Source: Algoriphagus sp. AK58
GTDB taxonomy: Bacteria; Bacteroidota; Bacteroidia; Cytophagales; Cyclobacteriaceae
Direction: 5' to 3'
Length of the DNA: 64,000 nt
Assembly (NCBI RefSeq): GCF_014324365.1
Contig: NZ_QEIG01000008.1
Location: forward strand, 558,001-622,000
The notes beneath the pieces were generated by a model, which worked only from the letters and a program-made list of their open reading frames with translations, was not told the DNA's origin and did no database searches. The stretch's first letter is position 1, and each line of letters begins with the position of its first letter. The translations under genes were made by a program, and so were the position numbers. Below are positions 36,932-44,838 of the stretch, one piece after another.

Positions 36932-37915
36932 ATGAACAAAATTTTTAAAGTTTTCGCCTACCTCCTAGGGGCTGTTGTTTTACTATTGATTTGCGGTGTA
37001 GCCTATTTGCAACTGGCTTTTCCCAACGTAAATCCAGCTCCTGAACTCACTATTGAGTACACTCCTGAGCGAATAGAGCGAGGAGCCTATTTAGCCAACC
37101 ATGTGACAGTCTGCATGGATTGTCACTCCAAGCGGGATTTTTCCCAGTTTTCCGGACCTCCTTCCCCGGGCACAATTGGAGCTGGAGGAGATCGATTTGA
37201 TCATTCTATGGGATTACCCGGTGTATTTTATGCGAAAAACATCACGCCCTTTGGGATCTCGGATTATACAGACGGAGAACTCTTTCGACTGATTACTACA
37301 GGGGTGACCAATGATGGACGTCCTATGTTTCCCTTGATGCCCTATTCCTATTATGGAAAAATGGATCCTGAAGACATCTATGACATCATTGCTTACATAC
37401 GATCCCTGCCATCCATAGAATCCGACATTCCTGATTCAGAAGCTGATTTCCCTGTGAATCTGATCCTCCGAACCATGCCCCAAAATGCAGAAATGGTAAA
37501 AAGACCTGACCCATCTGACCAAATCGCCTACGGAGGATACTTGGTCAATGCAAGTGGCTGCATCGAATGCCACACTCAAGTAAGCCCTCAGGGAGTGATT
37601 ATACCCGAGGTAGCCTTTTCAGGAGGAAGAAGTTTTCCATTTCCGGATGGTTCACTCGTGACCAGTTCAAACATTACCCCTGATCCAGAAACAGGTATTG
37701 GAAATTGGACCGAGGAAATGTTTGTGAAAAGATTTAAGCAATATGCAGATTCAGGATATGTAAATCCCAAAGTAGCTCCAGGTGAATTCAATTCTCTCAT
37801 GCCCTGGACCATGTACTCGGGAATGAAAGAAGAAGATATCAAAGCCATTTATGCCTATCTAAGGACCATCCCTGCGATGAAAAACGAGGTGATCAAGTTC
37901 ACGGCAGCCAAGTAA
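36932..37915 (+). CDS. Diheme cytochrome c, membrane-anchored
   Basis: 327 residues. N-terminal hydrophobic anchor (FAYLLGAVVLLLICGVAYL), then two cytochrome c domains with Cys61-Cys64-His65 (CMDCH) and Cys210-Cys213-His214 (CIECH), with Met ligand candidates in GRPMFPLMPYSYYG and FNSLMPWTMYSG. The architecture is that of cytochrome subunits of membrane alcohol/sugar dehydrogenases. It could accept electrons from the GMC dehydrogenase at 30559-32807, though the genes are not adjacent. A strong terminator follows. Confidence 0.9.
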   Translation: MNKIFKVFAYLLGAVVLLLICGVAYLQLAFPNVNPAPELTIEYTPERIERGAYLANHVTVCMDCHSKRDFSQFSGPPSPGTIGAGGDRFDHSMGLPGVFYAKNITPFGISDYTDGELFRLITTGVTNDGRPMFPLMPYSYYGKMDPEDIYDIIAYIRSLPSIESDIPDSEADFPVNLILRTMPQNAEMVKRPDPSDQIAYGGYLVNASGCIECHTQVSPQGVIIPEVAFSGGRSFPFPDGSLVTSSNITPDPETGIGNWTEEMFVKRFKQYADSGYVNPKVAPGEFNSLMPWTMYSGMKEEDIKAIYAYLRTIPAMKNEVIKFTAAK

Positions 37916-37940
37916 TCCTTTTTGATTTTCCACTTGTTTT

Positions 37941-37982
37941 CCAAAAAGGATCTCCAGATTTGGGATCCTTTTTGGCGTTTTG
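37941..37982 (+). terminator. Terminator after the diheme cytochrome gene
   Basis: Perfect 12-pair stem CCAAAAAGGATC / GATCCTTTTTGG, 25 bp after the stop, followed by CGTTTTG. Confidence 0.75.
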
Positions 37983-38095
37983 TGACACCTGTCACCGATT
38001 TAAGTTTAAAGTCCTTCCTATTTTTCGGGCAGTTTGGAAAAGTATTCTCTTATCTAAGCTAATGTTAATCACCCAAATAAGCCCTAAGTAAACCT

Positions 38096-39769
38096 ATGAA
38101 GTCCTCCAGAAGAAAATTTATTGCCCAACTCGGAGCCTTGGGAGCCAGTACAGGATTGGTATCATTTGCCAATGCTTCTTCAGATTCTATTGACTCCCAA
38201 AATGAAACTTCTTCCTCTTTCACCCTCAACATTCTTCAGACTACGGATGTACATTGCCAGATCCATGCACACGATGAGCTGTTTTGGGAAAATGGGAAAT
38301 CAGTCTTCCGAAAAACAGGCGGGTATGCTCACCTAAAAACTTTCCTGGATCAGCATAGAGCAAAAATGAAGCACAGCTTCCTGATCGATACCGGGGACAT
38401 GTTTCAAGGATCGGAGTTGTCGGTGAAAACTACCGGCGAGGCCATGGTTCCTATTTTAAATGCCTTAGATTATGACCTTTACCTTCCCGGCAATTGGGAA
38501 GTGATTTACTACAAAAAATCCATGCAGCACCTCATGGGATCTTTGACAGCGCCAAAGGTCTGCGCCAATATGTATCATGACCTGGGTGAAGGAAAAAAAG
38601 GCGAACTCATTTTCCCTCCTTACCACATCTGGACGGTCAATGGGGTGAAAATCGGCTTTTTGGGGTACACCGACCACTTGGTGCCCATCCGTCAATCGCC
38701 AAACTACAGCAAAGGAATCATTTACACCAAGCCGGAAGAAAACCTGGCTCACTACGTGGATGTGCTGCGAAATCAGGAAAAATGTGCCTTCGTAGCCATT
38801 GTAGCCCACTTGGGGCTGTCCCAGCAAATTCATTTGGCCAATTTGCCTGCCTGCGAGGGAGTGGATTACATTTTGGGAGGAGATACGCACGAGCGAGTCA
38901 GAAAACCCATTCAGGCGAAATATGCCAAGGTGGTAGAGCCTGGAGCTTTCGGATCCTTTGTCGGCAACTTGGAACTGAAAATCGAAAACGGAAAGGTGGT
39001 CGGCGACCGCTACGAACTCCTGGAAGTGGATGCCAAAAAGTATCCCGAATCCAAAGAAATGAATCAGATCATTGCCAAGTATGAAGGCCCCTATCTGGAG
39101 GATATCCAGAAAGTGGTTGGCTACAGTACCATCCCACTCTATCGCTACTTCGTGATCGAAAATACGATCGACACCATGATCCTCGACGCGATCAATTGGC
39201 AAGTTCCGGATGTGGACATCGTCCTTTCCAATGGATTCAGATTCTGCCCACCAAGATCCACTCCGGATCAGACCGGAAATATTCCGATTACCAACGGATT
39301 CATTTTCGACATGCTTCCTGTGGACAGTACGATCCGAACCGGGAAAGTTACCGGAAAACAGATCAAAGAATGGCTCGAAAGGGAACTCAATAACGTCTTC
39401 GCCGCCGATGCTTCCAAGCGATTCGGAGGCTGGGTGATCAAGTTCAAAGGAATGGAAGTGAAGTTCAATGCCTTTGGAGAAGAAGGTCAGCGTGTACAGT
39501 CTGCCGTGGTCAATGGCCAAGCACTTGACTTCGAGAAAACATATAAAATCTGTGCCTGTGAGCGGGATGGAGATCCCGATGACATGCTGTGCAGATTCCG
39601 TGGGGTAAAAGAAACCGAAAATACTCCTTTCACCCTGCATCAAGCGATGAAAAGCTATTTGGCCAAAAATTCCCCTGTTACCCCAACACCTCCCAATTCT
39701 GCCGTGGCACTTGATGTCCCGGCCACCTTGCTGACTCAGGTGAGCGGAGTGGATTATGAGTTCAGATAA
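38096..39769 (+). CDS. Metallophosphatase/5'-nucleotidase family protein, SoxB-like, Tat-exported
   Basis: 557 residues with Tat motif SSRRKFIAQLG. N-terminal metallophosphoesterase: NILQTTDVHCQIHAH, LIDTGDMFQGSE, then GNWE where 5'-nucleotidases have GNHE/D, AIVAHLG, and GGDTHER. The C-terminal 5'-nucleotidase domain has NGFRFCPPRSTPDQTGNIPITNG and YKICACERDGDPDD. The His-to-Trp change in the GN(H/W)E motif is what SoxB thiosulfohydrolases show, so a SoxB-like or altered phosphoesterase activity is more likely than a classical UshA nucleotidase. No other sox genes are in the window. Confidence 0.88.
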   Translation: MKSSRRKFIAQLGALGASTGLVSFANASSDSIDSQNETSSSFTLNILQTTDVHCQIHAHDELFWENGKSVFRKTGGYAHLKTFLDQHRAKMKHSFLIDTGDMFQGSELSVKTTGEAMVPILNALDYDLYLPGNWEVIYYKKSMQHLMGSLTAPKVCANMYHDLGEGKKGELIFPPYHIWTVNGVKIGFLGYTDHLVPIRQSPNYSKGIIYTKPEENLAHYVDVLRNQEKCAFVAIVAHLGLSQQIHLANLPACEGVDYILGGDTHERVRKPIQAKYAKVVEPGAFGSFVGNLELKIENGKVVGDRYELLEVDAKKYPESKEMNQIIAKYEGPYLEDIQKVVGYSTIPLYRYFVIENTIDTMILDAINWQVPDVDIVLSNGFRFCPPRSTPDQTGNIPITNGFIFDMLPVDSTIRTGKVTGKQIKEWLERELNNVFAADASKRFGGWVIKFKGMEVKFNAFGEEGQRVQSAVVNGQALDFEKTYKICACERDGDPDDMLCRFRGVKETENTPFTLHQAMKSYLAKNSPVTPTPPNSAVALDVPATLLTQVSGVDYEFR

Positions 39770-39820
39770 GTAAATGCTGACTCCCTTAAAAAGGATAGAG
39801 AAAAGTGTTTAATCACCCCC

Positions 39821-39852
39821 GAAAGCCGGCCAAATGGTCGGCTTTCTCATTT
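39821..39852 (+). terminator. Terminator after the SoxB-like gene
   Basis: Stem GAAAGCCGGCC / GGTCGGCTTTC with loop AAAT and one G-U pair, followed by TCATTTTC. It lies between convergent genes. Confidence 0.7.
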
Positions 39853-40029
39853 TCTGACTGAGAAAAACAGGCAGGTCAATGCTCCCAGCACCATCCCGAC
39901 TCCTACTCCCAAAGAGAGCCAAAGACCAAAATCTCCATTTAGAAGACCGAGAATCACTCCTGCGATCAATCCTAGCAAAAGCCCTCCGGAAATAAACATA
40001 GGCAGGTATTTCTCATTTTTCATCTTCAA
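39847..40029 (-). CDS. Small two-helix membrane protein downstream of XRE regulator
   Basis: 60 residues consisting almost entirely of two membrane helices ([19 protein letters not shown] and [21 protein letters not shown]). Its start overlaps the end of the XRE regulator by 17 bp. Third gene of a tightly packed unit of two membrane proteins and a regulator. Function unknown. Confidence 0.7.
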   Translation of the reverse strand: MKMKNEKYLPMFISGGLLLGLIAGVILGLLNGDFGLWLSLGVGVGMVLGALTCLFFSVRK

Positions 40030-40213
40030 AACTGAATAGTTCTTCTATGCTCACTTCAAAAACTTTGGCCAAATCATAGGCTAAGCGCAGAGATGGATTG
40101 TACTTGTTTTTCTCCAAAAACACGATCGTCTCTCGCCGGACATTCACCTTCTTGGCCAAATCCTCCTGAGTGAGCTCTTGACGGATTCTGAATTCTTTGA
40201 TCCGATTAGTCAT
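40013..40213 (-). CDS. XRE family transcriptional regulator (short, YgzD-like)
   Basis: 66 residues, essentially one Cro/CI helix-turn-helix: [38 protein letters not shown], then [17 protein letters not shown]. Stand-alone short XRE proteins of this type are usually encoded with small membrane proteins, as here (8-bp overlap upstream, 17-bp overlap downstream). Probably autoregulates the three-gene unit. Confidence 0.93.
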   Translation of the reverse strand: MTNRIKEFRIRQELTQEDLAKKVNVRRETIVFLEKNKYNPSLRLAYDLAKVFEVSIEELFSFEDEK

Positions 40214-40598
40214 TGGGCACCCCTCTAAAATGAAAATACACCCAACTCAAGGCAAAAATTACAGCCATGCCCAAAATCCCTGTACCCAAAAGCTCTTCCT
40301 GTTCAAATGCTACCCGATCCTTAAGCCACAGCAAAAAGACCCAGAAATACAACGATACATAGTAAGAAAGCGAGGAAGTTCTCAACATCACCTTTTTGCT
40401 CAATTCATCCTCTTGGGGCTCTCCTGCTTTCCAGCTTTTGATTCGTCGGATCAAAATAAAAACAGCAAATCCGACGATTGCCAAAATCACCCCCAAGGAA
40501 ATCAACTCCTCTGCACCAAGGCTTTCCTTTCCTAGCCAAAGCAATACCGTCAATGCAACAAGAAATAGGACGATCACTAATGCAATGATATTTTTCAT
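40206..40598 (-). CDS. Membrane protein upstream of XRE regulator (DUF2178-like)
   Basis: 130 residues with four predicted membrane helices in two pairs ([69 protein letters not shown]) and a charged cytoplasmic loop ([20 protein letters not shown]). This pattern, with a short XRE regulator, resembles DUF2178 proteins. First gene of the unit; divergent from the acylase gene. Confidence 0.8.
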   Translation of the reverse strand: MKNIIALVIVLFLVALTVLLWLGKESLGAEELISLGVILAIVGFAVFILIRRIKSWKAGEPQEDELSKKVMLRTSSLSYYVSLYFWVFLLWLKDRVAFEQEELLGTGILGMAVIFALSWVYFHFRGVPND

Positions 40599-40724
40599 TT
40601 AAATATGTTATTTATTTCTAACACAATGTTAGATTTATTTAACATCGGCTCAAAGAGTTTATTCATTTATTTTGAAAAAGATTTTCCTTCTAAACATTAC
40701 CTTCCCATTGGAATTTCTTCGATT

Positions 40725-42809
40725 ATGAAAAAACTGATTTCGCTTTCCATCCTAATCACAATCCTCTTTTCATGTCAGCGAGTACTCCGGCCTTCCGATT
40801 GGGATACCGCACAGGTGGAAATCGCCAGAGACGAGTTTGGAGTGCCGCATGTATTCGGAAAAACCGATGCCGATGTGGCTTATGGACTGGCTTGGGCTCA
40901 TGCGGAAGATGACTTTGAGACCATTCAGAAGACGGTTTTGGCGGGAAAAGCTTTGGCTGGACGCGTTTTTGGAGAGCAGGGTGCGGGAATTGACTTTTTT
41001 GTTCACCTGTTGGAAACCCGGGAAATCGCCCGAGAAAAGTACGACTCCAGCTTTTCTCCGGAATTCAAAAAAGTCTTGGAAGGCTACGCTGCCGGACTCA
41101 ATGACTATGCTTATCATCATCCCGAGGAAGTGCTCTACGGCCCGGCTTTCCCGATCAATCCCAAAGAAATCATTTCCGCTTACATCCTTTCCCTCGCCCA
41201 AATGTCCGGTGCAGATCGGGCAGTTCAAGCCATCGTGGGAGGAAATGTGGACTTAATTCCCGAGGACACTTTGCCCAAAGGCTCCAATGCGATCGCCATC
41301 CACCCTACCCGAACAGATTCCGGAGAAGCCTTTTTAGCCATCAATTCCCACCAACCGCTCGAAGGGCCGGTGGCTTGGTACGAGGCACATCTCCATTCTG
41401 AAGAAGGCTGGAATATCCTGGGAGGATTGTTTCCAGGAGGAGCGATGATTTTCCACGGAGCAAACGAACACTTGGGCTGGGCGCATACGGTGAATTCTCC
41501 TGACTTTCTGGATCTGTACCAGTTGGAAATAAATTCGGAAGACGGGGACGAATATCGCGTGGACGGAGAGTGGCTGGAATTGGAGTCCCACCTCGTCTGG
41601 CTGAAAGTCCGGCTGTGGGACTGGATTACCTTGCCCGTCCCGAAAAAAGTTTGGAAATCGATCTATGGGCCTACCTTGGTTACCGAGCGAGGCGCCTTTG
41701 CGATTCGGTTTGGAGCTTTGGACCGAGTCGGAGCACCCGAGCAGTGGTGGAGAATGAACAAGGCGAAGAATTTCTCCGAATGGAAAGCTGCCATGTCCTC
41801 CATGCAACTCACCAATTTCAATACCGTCTATGCTGACAAATACGACACGATCTTCTATGTCAGCAATGGACTTTTGCCCAAGCGAACTCCTGGTTTTGAT
41901 TACAGCGGAACAGTCCCGGGCAATACTAAAAAGACCCTTTGGACAGAATACCATTCTTTCGCCGAGCTCCCACAACAAGTCAACCCTCCCTCCGGCTGCC
42001 TTTACAACACCAACCATTCTCCTTTCAAAGCCTCTGCATTTGAGGACAATCTTTTCCCGGAAAATTACCCCATTGAAATGGGCTTTGACCTCCGGGACAA
42101 CAACCGTTCCCTGAGATTTCGGGAATTGATGCCCGATACGGGAAGAATTTCCTGGGATCAATTTGAGAGAATCAAGTTTGACCAGACCTTGCCTCAGAAC
42201 CTGGCTTTCCGCACGGATCTGAGTTCACTCTTTGGGCTGGATTCGGCTGCCTATCCAGAAATAGAAAAGCAGATCAAGGCCTTGATAAACTGGAACAAGG
42301 AAGCTTCCGCCGACAGTGAAGGAGCCGCCCTTTTTGCCTTTGTGTATTACTATTGGTGGGATGAGTTTGCCAAATCTGGAAGAAGTTTTGAAACCGTGCT
42401 GACCGAAGAAGAAGCCGTGCAGGGATTGAGAGAGGCGAAGAAGCATTTTGAAACCTATTTTGGAAAAGAATTGGTGGCACTCGGAGACTATCAGCGGCTC
42501 GTAAGGGGAGAAAAATCCCTTCCGCTTTGGGGATTGGATGATGTGCTGGCAGCGATTCGATCTACCCCTTGGGAAAACGGCCGCCGAAAAGCCGTACAGG
42601 GAGAATCCTACATTCTGATGGTCCGATTCGGGGAAGGGCTTCCCATCCTCGAGTCCATCAATGTCTATGGTGCGAGCAACCGGCCCGAATCGCCCCACTA
42701 TGCCGATCAGATGGAACGATTTGTCAACCGTGAACTAAAACCCATGACCTTAGACAAGGATCAAGTCCTGAAAAGTGCAGTCCGGGTCTACCACCCCGGA
42801 AAGAGATAA
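40725..42809 (+). CDS. Penicillin acylase family protein (lipoprotein)
   Basis: 694 residues from ATG 40725, chosen because it opens a lipoprotein signal (SILITILFSC); the in-frame start at 40605 would add 40 residues and bury it. The Ntn-hydrolase precursor is cleaved before Ser187 (LPKGSNAIAI), which becomes the N-terminal nucleophile of the beta subunit; the following HQPLEGPVAWYEAHLH and GLFPGGAMIFHGANEHLGWAHTVN are typical. It hydrolyses amides such as acyl-homoserine lactones, beta-lactam side chains or acylated amino acids; the substrate cannot be told. Confidence 0.93.
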   Translation: MKKLISLSILITILFSCQRVLRPSDWDTAQVEIARDEFGVPHVFGKTDADVAYGLAWAHAEDDFETIQKTVLAGKALAGRVFGEQGAGIDFFVHLLETREIAREKYDSSFSPEFKKVLEGYAAGLNDYAYHHPEEVLYGPAFPINPKEIISAYILSLAQMSGADRAVQAIVGGNVDLIPEDTLPKGSNAIAIHPTRTDSGEAFLAINSHQPLEGPVAWYEAHLHSEEGWNILGGLFPGGAMIFHGANEHLGWAHTVNSPDFLDLYQLEINSEDGDEYRVDGEWLELESHLVWLKVRLWDWITLPVPKKVWKSIYGPTLVTERGAFAIRFGALDRVGAPEQWWRMNKAKNFSEWKAAMSSMQLTNFNTVYADKYDTIFYVSNGLLPKRTPGFDYSGTVPGNTKKTLWTEYHSFAELPQQVNPPSGCLYNTNHSPFKASAFEDNLFPENYPIEMGFDLRDNNRSLRFRELMPDTGRISWDQFERIKFDQTLPQNLAFRTDLSSLFGLDSAAYPEIEKQIKALINWNKEASADSEGAALFAFVYYYWWDEFAKSGRSFETVLTEEEAVQGLREAKKHFETYFGKELVALGDYQRLVRGEKSLPLWGLDDVLAAIRSTPWENGRRKAVQGESYILMVRFGEGLPILESINVYGASNRPESPHYADQMERFVNRELKPMTLDKDQVLKSAVRVYHPGKR

Positions 42810-42908
42810 TTCCTGTCAGGTCCATATCTGATCCGATTATCCAAGGTAGGTTTGTATCTGATCTTCCTTTTTGTATCTTGAAACCCTCACTCCTTAACCC
42901 AAAAACCT

Positions 42909-44276
42909 ATGAATCAACTGAATCGACGAGATTTCATCAAAGGCTCCAGCGCCATGATGACTTTGGCCAGTTTTGGCCTGTTTGGCATGGACTTCAAAGA
43001 CGCAGAAGGCCCGCTCAAAGTCGCCCTGATCGGAACGGGTTGGTATGGCAAATCCGACCTTTTTCGACTGATCCAAGTAGCCGATGTAGAAGTGGTCGCG
43101 CTCTGCGATGTCGATAAAAATCTGCTCAAAGCCGCAGGAGACCTCGTCGCCCAGCGCCAAAAATCCAAGAAAGTTCCTGAGCTGTTTGGAGACTACCGCG
43201 AACTCCTCAAGAAACACAAATGCGACCTTGTGCTGATCGGTTCGCCGGATCACTGGCATGCGCTTCAGGCCATCGAAGCTTTGAAATCCGGTGCTCATGT
43301 CTATTTGCAAAAGCCGATTTCAGTCGATGTGATCGAAGGAGAAGCGATATTGGCTGCAGCCCGAAAGTACAATCGCAAATGCCAAATCGGAACCCAACGC
43401 AAAAGCACGCCTCACCTGATCGAGGCCAAAAAACAAATCATTGATACCGGCAAGTTGGGCAAAATCAGTCATGCCGAAGTTTGCTGCTACTTCCACATGC
43501 GAGCCAATGGAAATCCTGCCGTGGAGCCTGTCCCTGACTTTTTCGATTACGAAATGTGGACTGGACCTGCGCCGATGCGTCCCTACGATGGATTGCCGCA
43601 TATTCGCTGGTGGAGAACCTTTATGGAATACGGCAACGGCATTACCGGCGACATGTGTGTGCACATGTTGGACACCGTTCGCTGGATGCTGAAGCTCGGC
43701 TGGCCAACTCAGATCACGTCTACTGGGGGGATTTACGTCCAAAAGGAAGGTAAATCCAACATCGCCGATACACAGACTGCCATTTTTGAATTTCCTGAGC
43801 TACAAGTGGTGTGGCAGCACCGTACCTGGGGCAATGCACCTGACCCGGAATATCCATGGTCCTTCAAGATCTATGGGGAAAACGGAATGCTCGCAGGCAG
43901 TACCATGCAGGCTGATTATATCCCTTATGATACTAAGGCAGAAAAAATCCATTTTGACTGCGTTTTTGAACGAGAGCAATATCCAGAAGATGTGACCGAA
44001 GACCGGATCGAGCTCAATGCAGCTCCTGCTACCCGACTTCATATGAAAAACTGGCTTGAGTCAATCGAGAAGGATTTGGTGCCAGTGGCAGACGTAGAAG
44101 ATGGTCATATCTCCACAGCGTCTTGTATCCTAGCCAATATCTCCATGGAGCTCGGAGGCCGACCGCTTCGCTATGATCCCAAAACCATGACTGTGCTCAA
44201 CGATCCCGAAGCGACTGCCAAGCTCCGAAGACCTTATCGAGGACCTTGGGTGCATCCGGAGCCGAGTAAGGTTTGA
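42909..44276 (+). CDS. Gfo/Idh/MocA family oxidoreductase, Tat-exported
   Basis: 455 residues with Tat motif NRRDFIKGSS. Rossmann NAD(P) site ALIGTGWYGKSDL, SPDHWHALQAIEALKSG, QKPISVDV (the family EKP motif with Gln for Glu), and the C-terminal substrate domain (GNGITGDMCVHMLDTVRWMLKLGWP). Exported members of this family carry their own bound cofactor and act on sugars or inositols. A terminator follows, so it is monocistronic. Confidence 0.92.
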   Translation: MNQLNRRDFIKGSSAMMTLASFGLFGMDFKDAEGPLKVALIGTGWYGKSDLFRLIQVADVEVVALCDVDKNLLKAAGDLVAQRQKSKKVPELFGDYRELLKKHKCDLVLIGSPDHWHALQAIEALKSGAHVYLQKPISVDVIEGEAILAAARKYNRKCQIGTQRKSTPHLIEAKKQIIDTGKLGKISHAEVCCYFHMRANGNPAVEPVPDFFDYEMWTGPAPMRPYDGLPHIRWWRTFMEYGNGITGDMCVHMLDTVRWMLKLGWPTQITSTGGIYVQKEGKSNIADTQTAIFEFPELQVVWQHRTWGNAPDPEYPWSFKIYGENGMLAGSTMQADYIPYDTKAEKIHFDCVFEREQYPEDVTEDRIELNAAPATRLHMKNWLESIEKDLVPVADVEDGHISTASCILANISMELGGRPLRYDPKTMTVLNDPEATAKLRRPYRGPWVHPEPSKV

Positions 44277-44327
44277 TTTATAAGTTTGAGATTTGATGCC
44301 TCGACTCTGCTCAGCACAAAGATTGAG

Positions 44328-44358
44328 TCCCGGACATGGAAGTGTTCGGGATTTTTTT
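44328..44358 (+). terminator. Terminator after the Gfo/Idh/MocA gene
   Basis: Stem TCCCGGACA / TGTTCGGGA (one G-U pair) with a 6-base loop and seven Ts directly after. Confidence 0.8.
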
Positions 44359-44370
44359 GTTGGAAGTGCC

Positions 44371-44401
44371 GACCTTCCAGGTTTTGAAAACCTGGAAGGT
44401 C
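44371..44401. repeat. Palindromic intergenic repeat (GACCTTCCAGG arms)
   Basis: Perfect inverted repeat, arms GACCTTCCAGGTTTT and AAAACCTGGAAGGTC around a central G. Same core as the 16509-16537 palindrome with compensating changes in both arms. Confidence 0.8.
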
Positions 44402-44435
44402 TTTCTGCTGTTTTTCAACTATTTATAAAAAACTT

Positions 44436-44476
44436 ATCCCTGTAAATCTAAAATTCGATTTTAGATTTACAGGGAT
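44436..44476. repeat. Perfect 19-bp inverted repeat, 3-bp loop
   Basis: ATCCCTGTAAATCTAAAAT, loop TCG, then its exact reverse complement. No T-run follows and it is too far from either gene to be an ordinary terminator. It differs in sequence from the REP-like palindrome 35 bp upstream. Confidence 0.75.
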
Positions 44477-44560
44477 GAAGTCTACCAATAAAGCTATTTA
44501 AAATAGTATGATTGTCCGCAATTATGCCAGTTGCCTTATTTTCTTTGTTAAGCTGGTTGG

Positions 44561-44585
44561 AAGACCGATGACCGAAGACCGAAGC
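44561..44585. repeat. Short 7-bp tandem repeat (AAGACCG)
   Basis: AAGACCG ATGACCG AAGACCG AAG: three heptads. It has the same wwGACnn pattern as the array at 21189-21245 on the other strand. Confidence 0.5.
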
Positions 44586-44727
44586 TTCCGGATTCTGATC
44601 CTTTTAGCGGTCAATTAGCCGTAGTTTTTTTGATACTGGTAAGAAAGCGGATATACGTTTAAAATAGATTCAAATCTTCATCATCGAAATCAAAAAACAA
44701 CTGATTATCAATTTTTTATGATTTTTT

Positions 44728-44770
44728 CATGCCCGATATTTTAAAATTCACTTTTAAAATATCGGACATG
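44728..44770. repeat. Near-perfect 19-bp inverted repeat, 5-bp loop
   Basis: CATGCCCGATATTTTAAAA, loop TTCAC, then the reverse complement with one mismatch. It lies 69 bp past the stop of the minus-strand beta-propeller gene and could end its transcription, but it lacks a uracil tract. Confidence 0.7.
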
Positions 44771-44838
44771 ATTTTTCTTTAAAAGTAATTCACTTAAAAT
44801 TCAAACCTGCGCCATTGACAAGTCCTAGCGAGCACGTT

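Larger units (their letters stand above)
44277..44838. other. Palindrome-rich intergenic region
   Basis: 562 bp without a gene, between a + strand oxidoreductase and a convergent beta-propeller gene. It holds a terminator (44328), a REP-like palindrome (44371), a heptad repeat (44561) and two long near-perfect inverted repeats (44436 and 44728), each listed separately. Confidence 0.7.

Noticed and set aside
38465..39643. 392-codon frame antisense to the SoxB-like gene
   Set aside because: It lies entirely inside a strongly supported gene in the opposite direction, and its composition is His/Phe/Ile-rich as expected for an antisense shadow.
44277..44838. CRISPR array or insertion sequence in the palindrome-rich gap
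   Set aside because: The palindromes differ from each other, there is no regular repeat-spacer pattern and no transposase frame.
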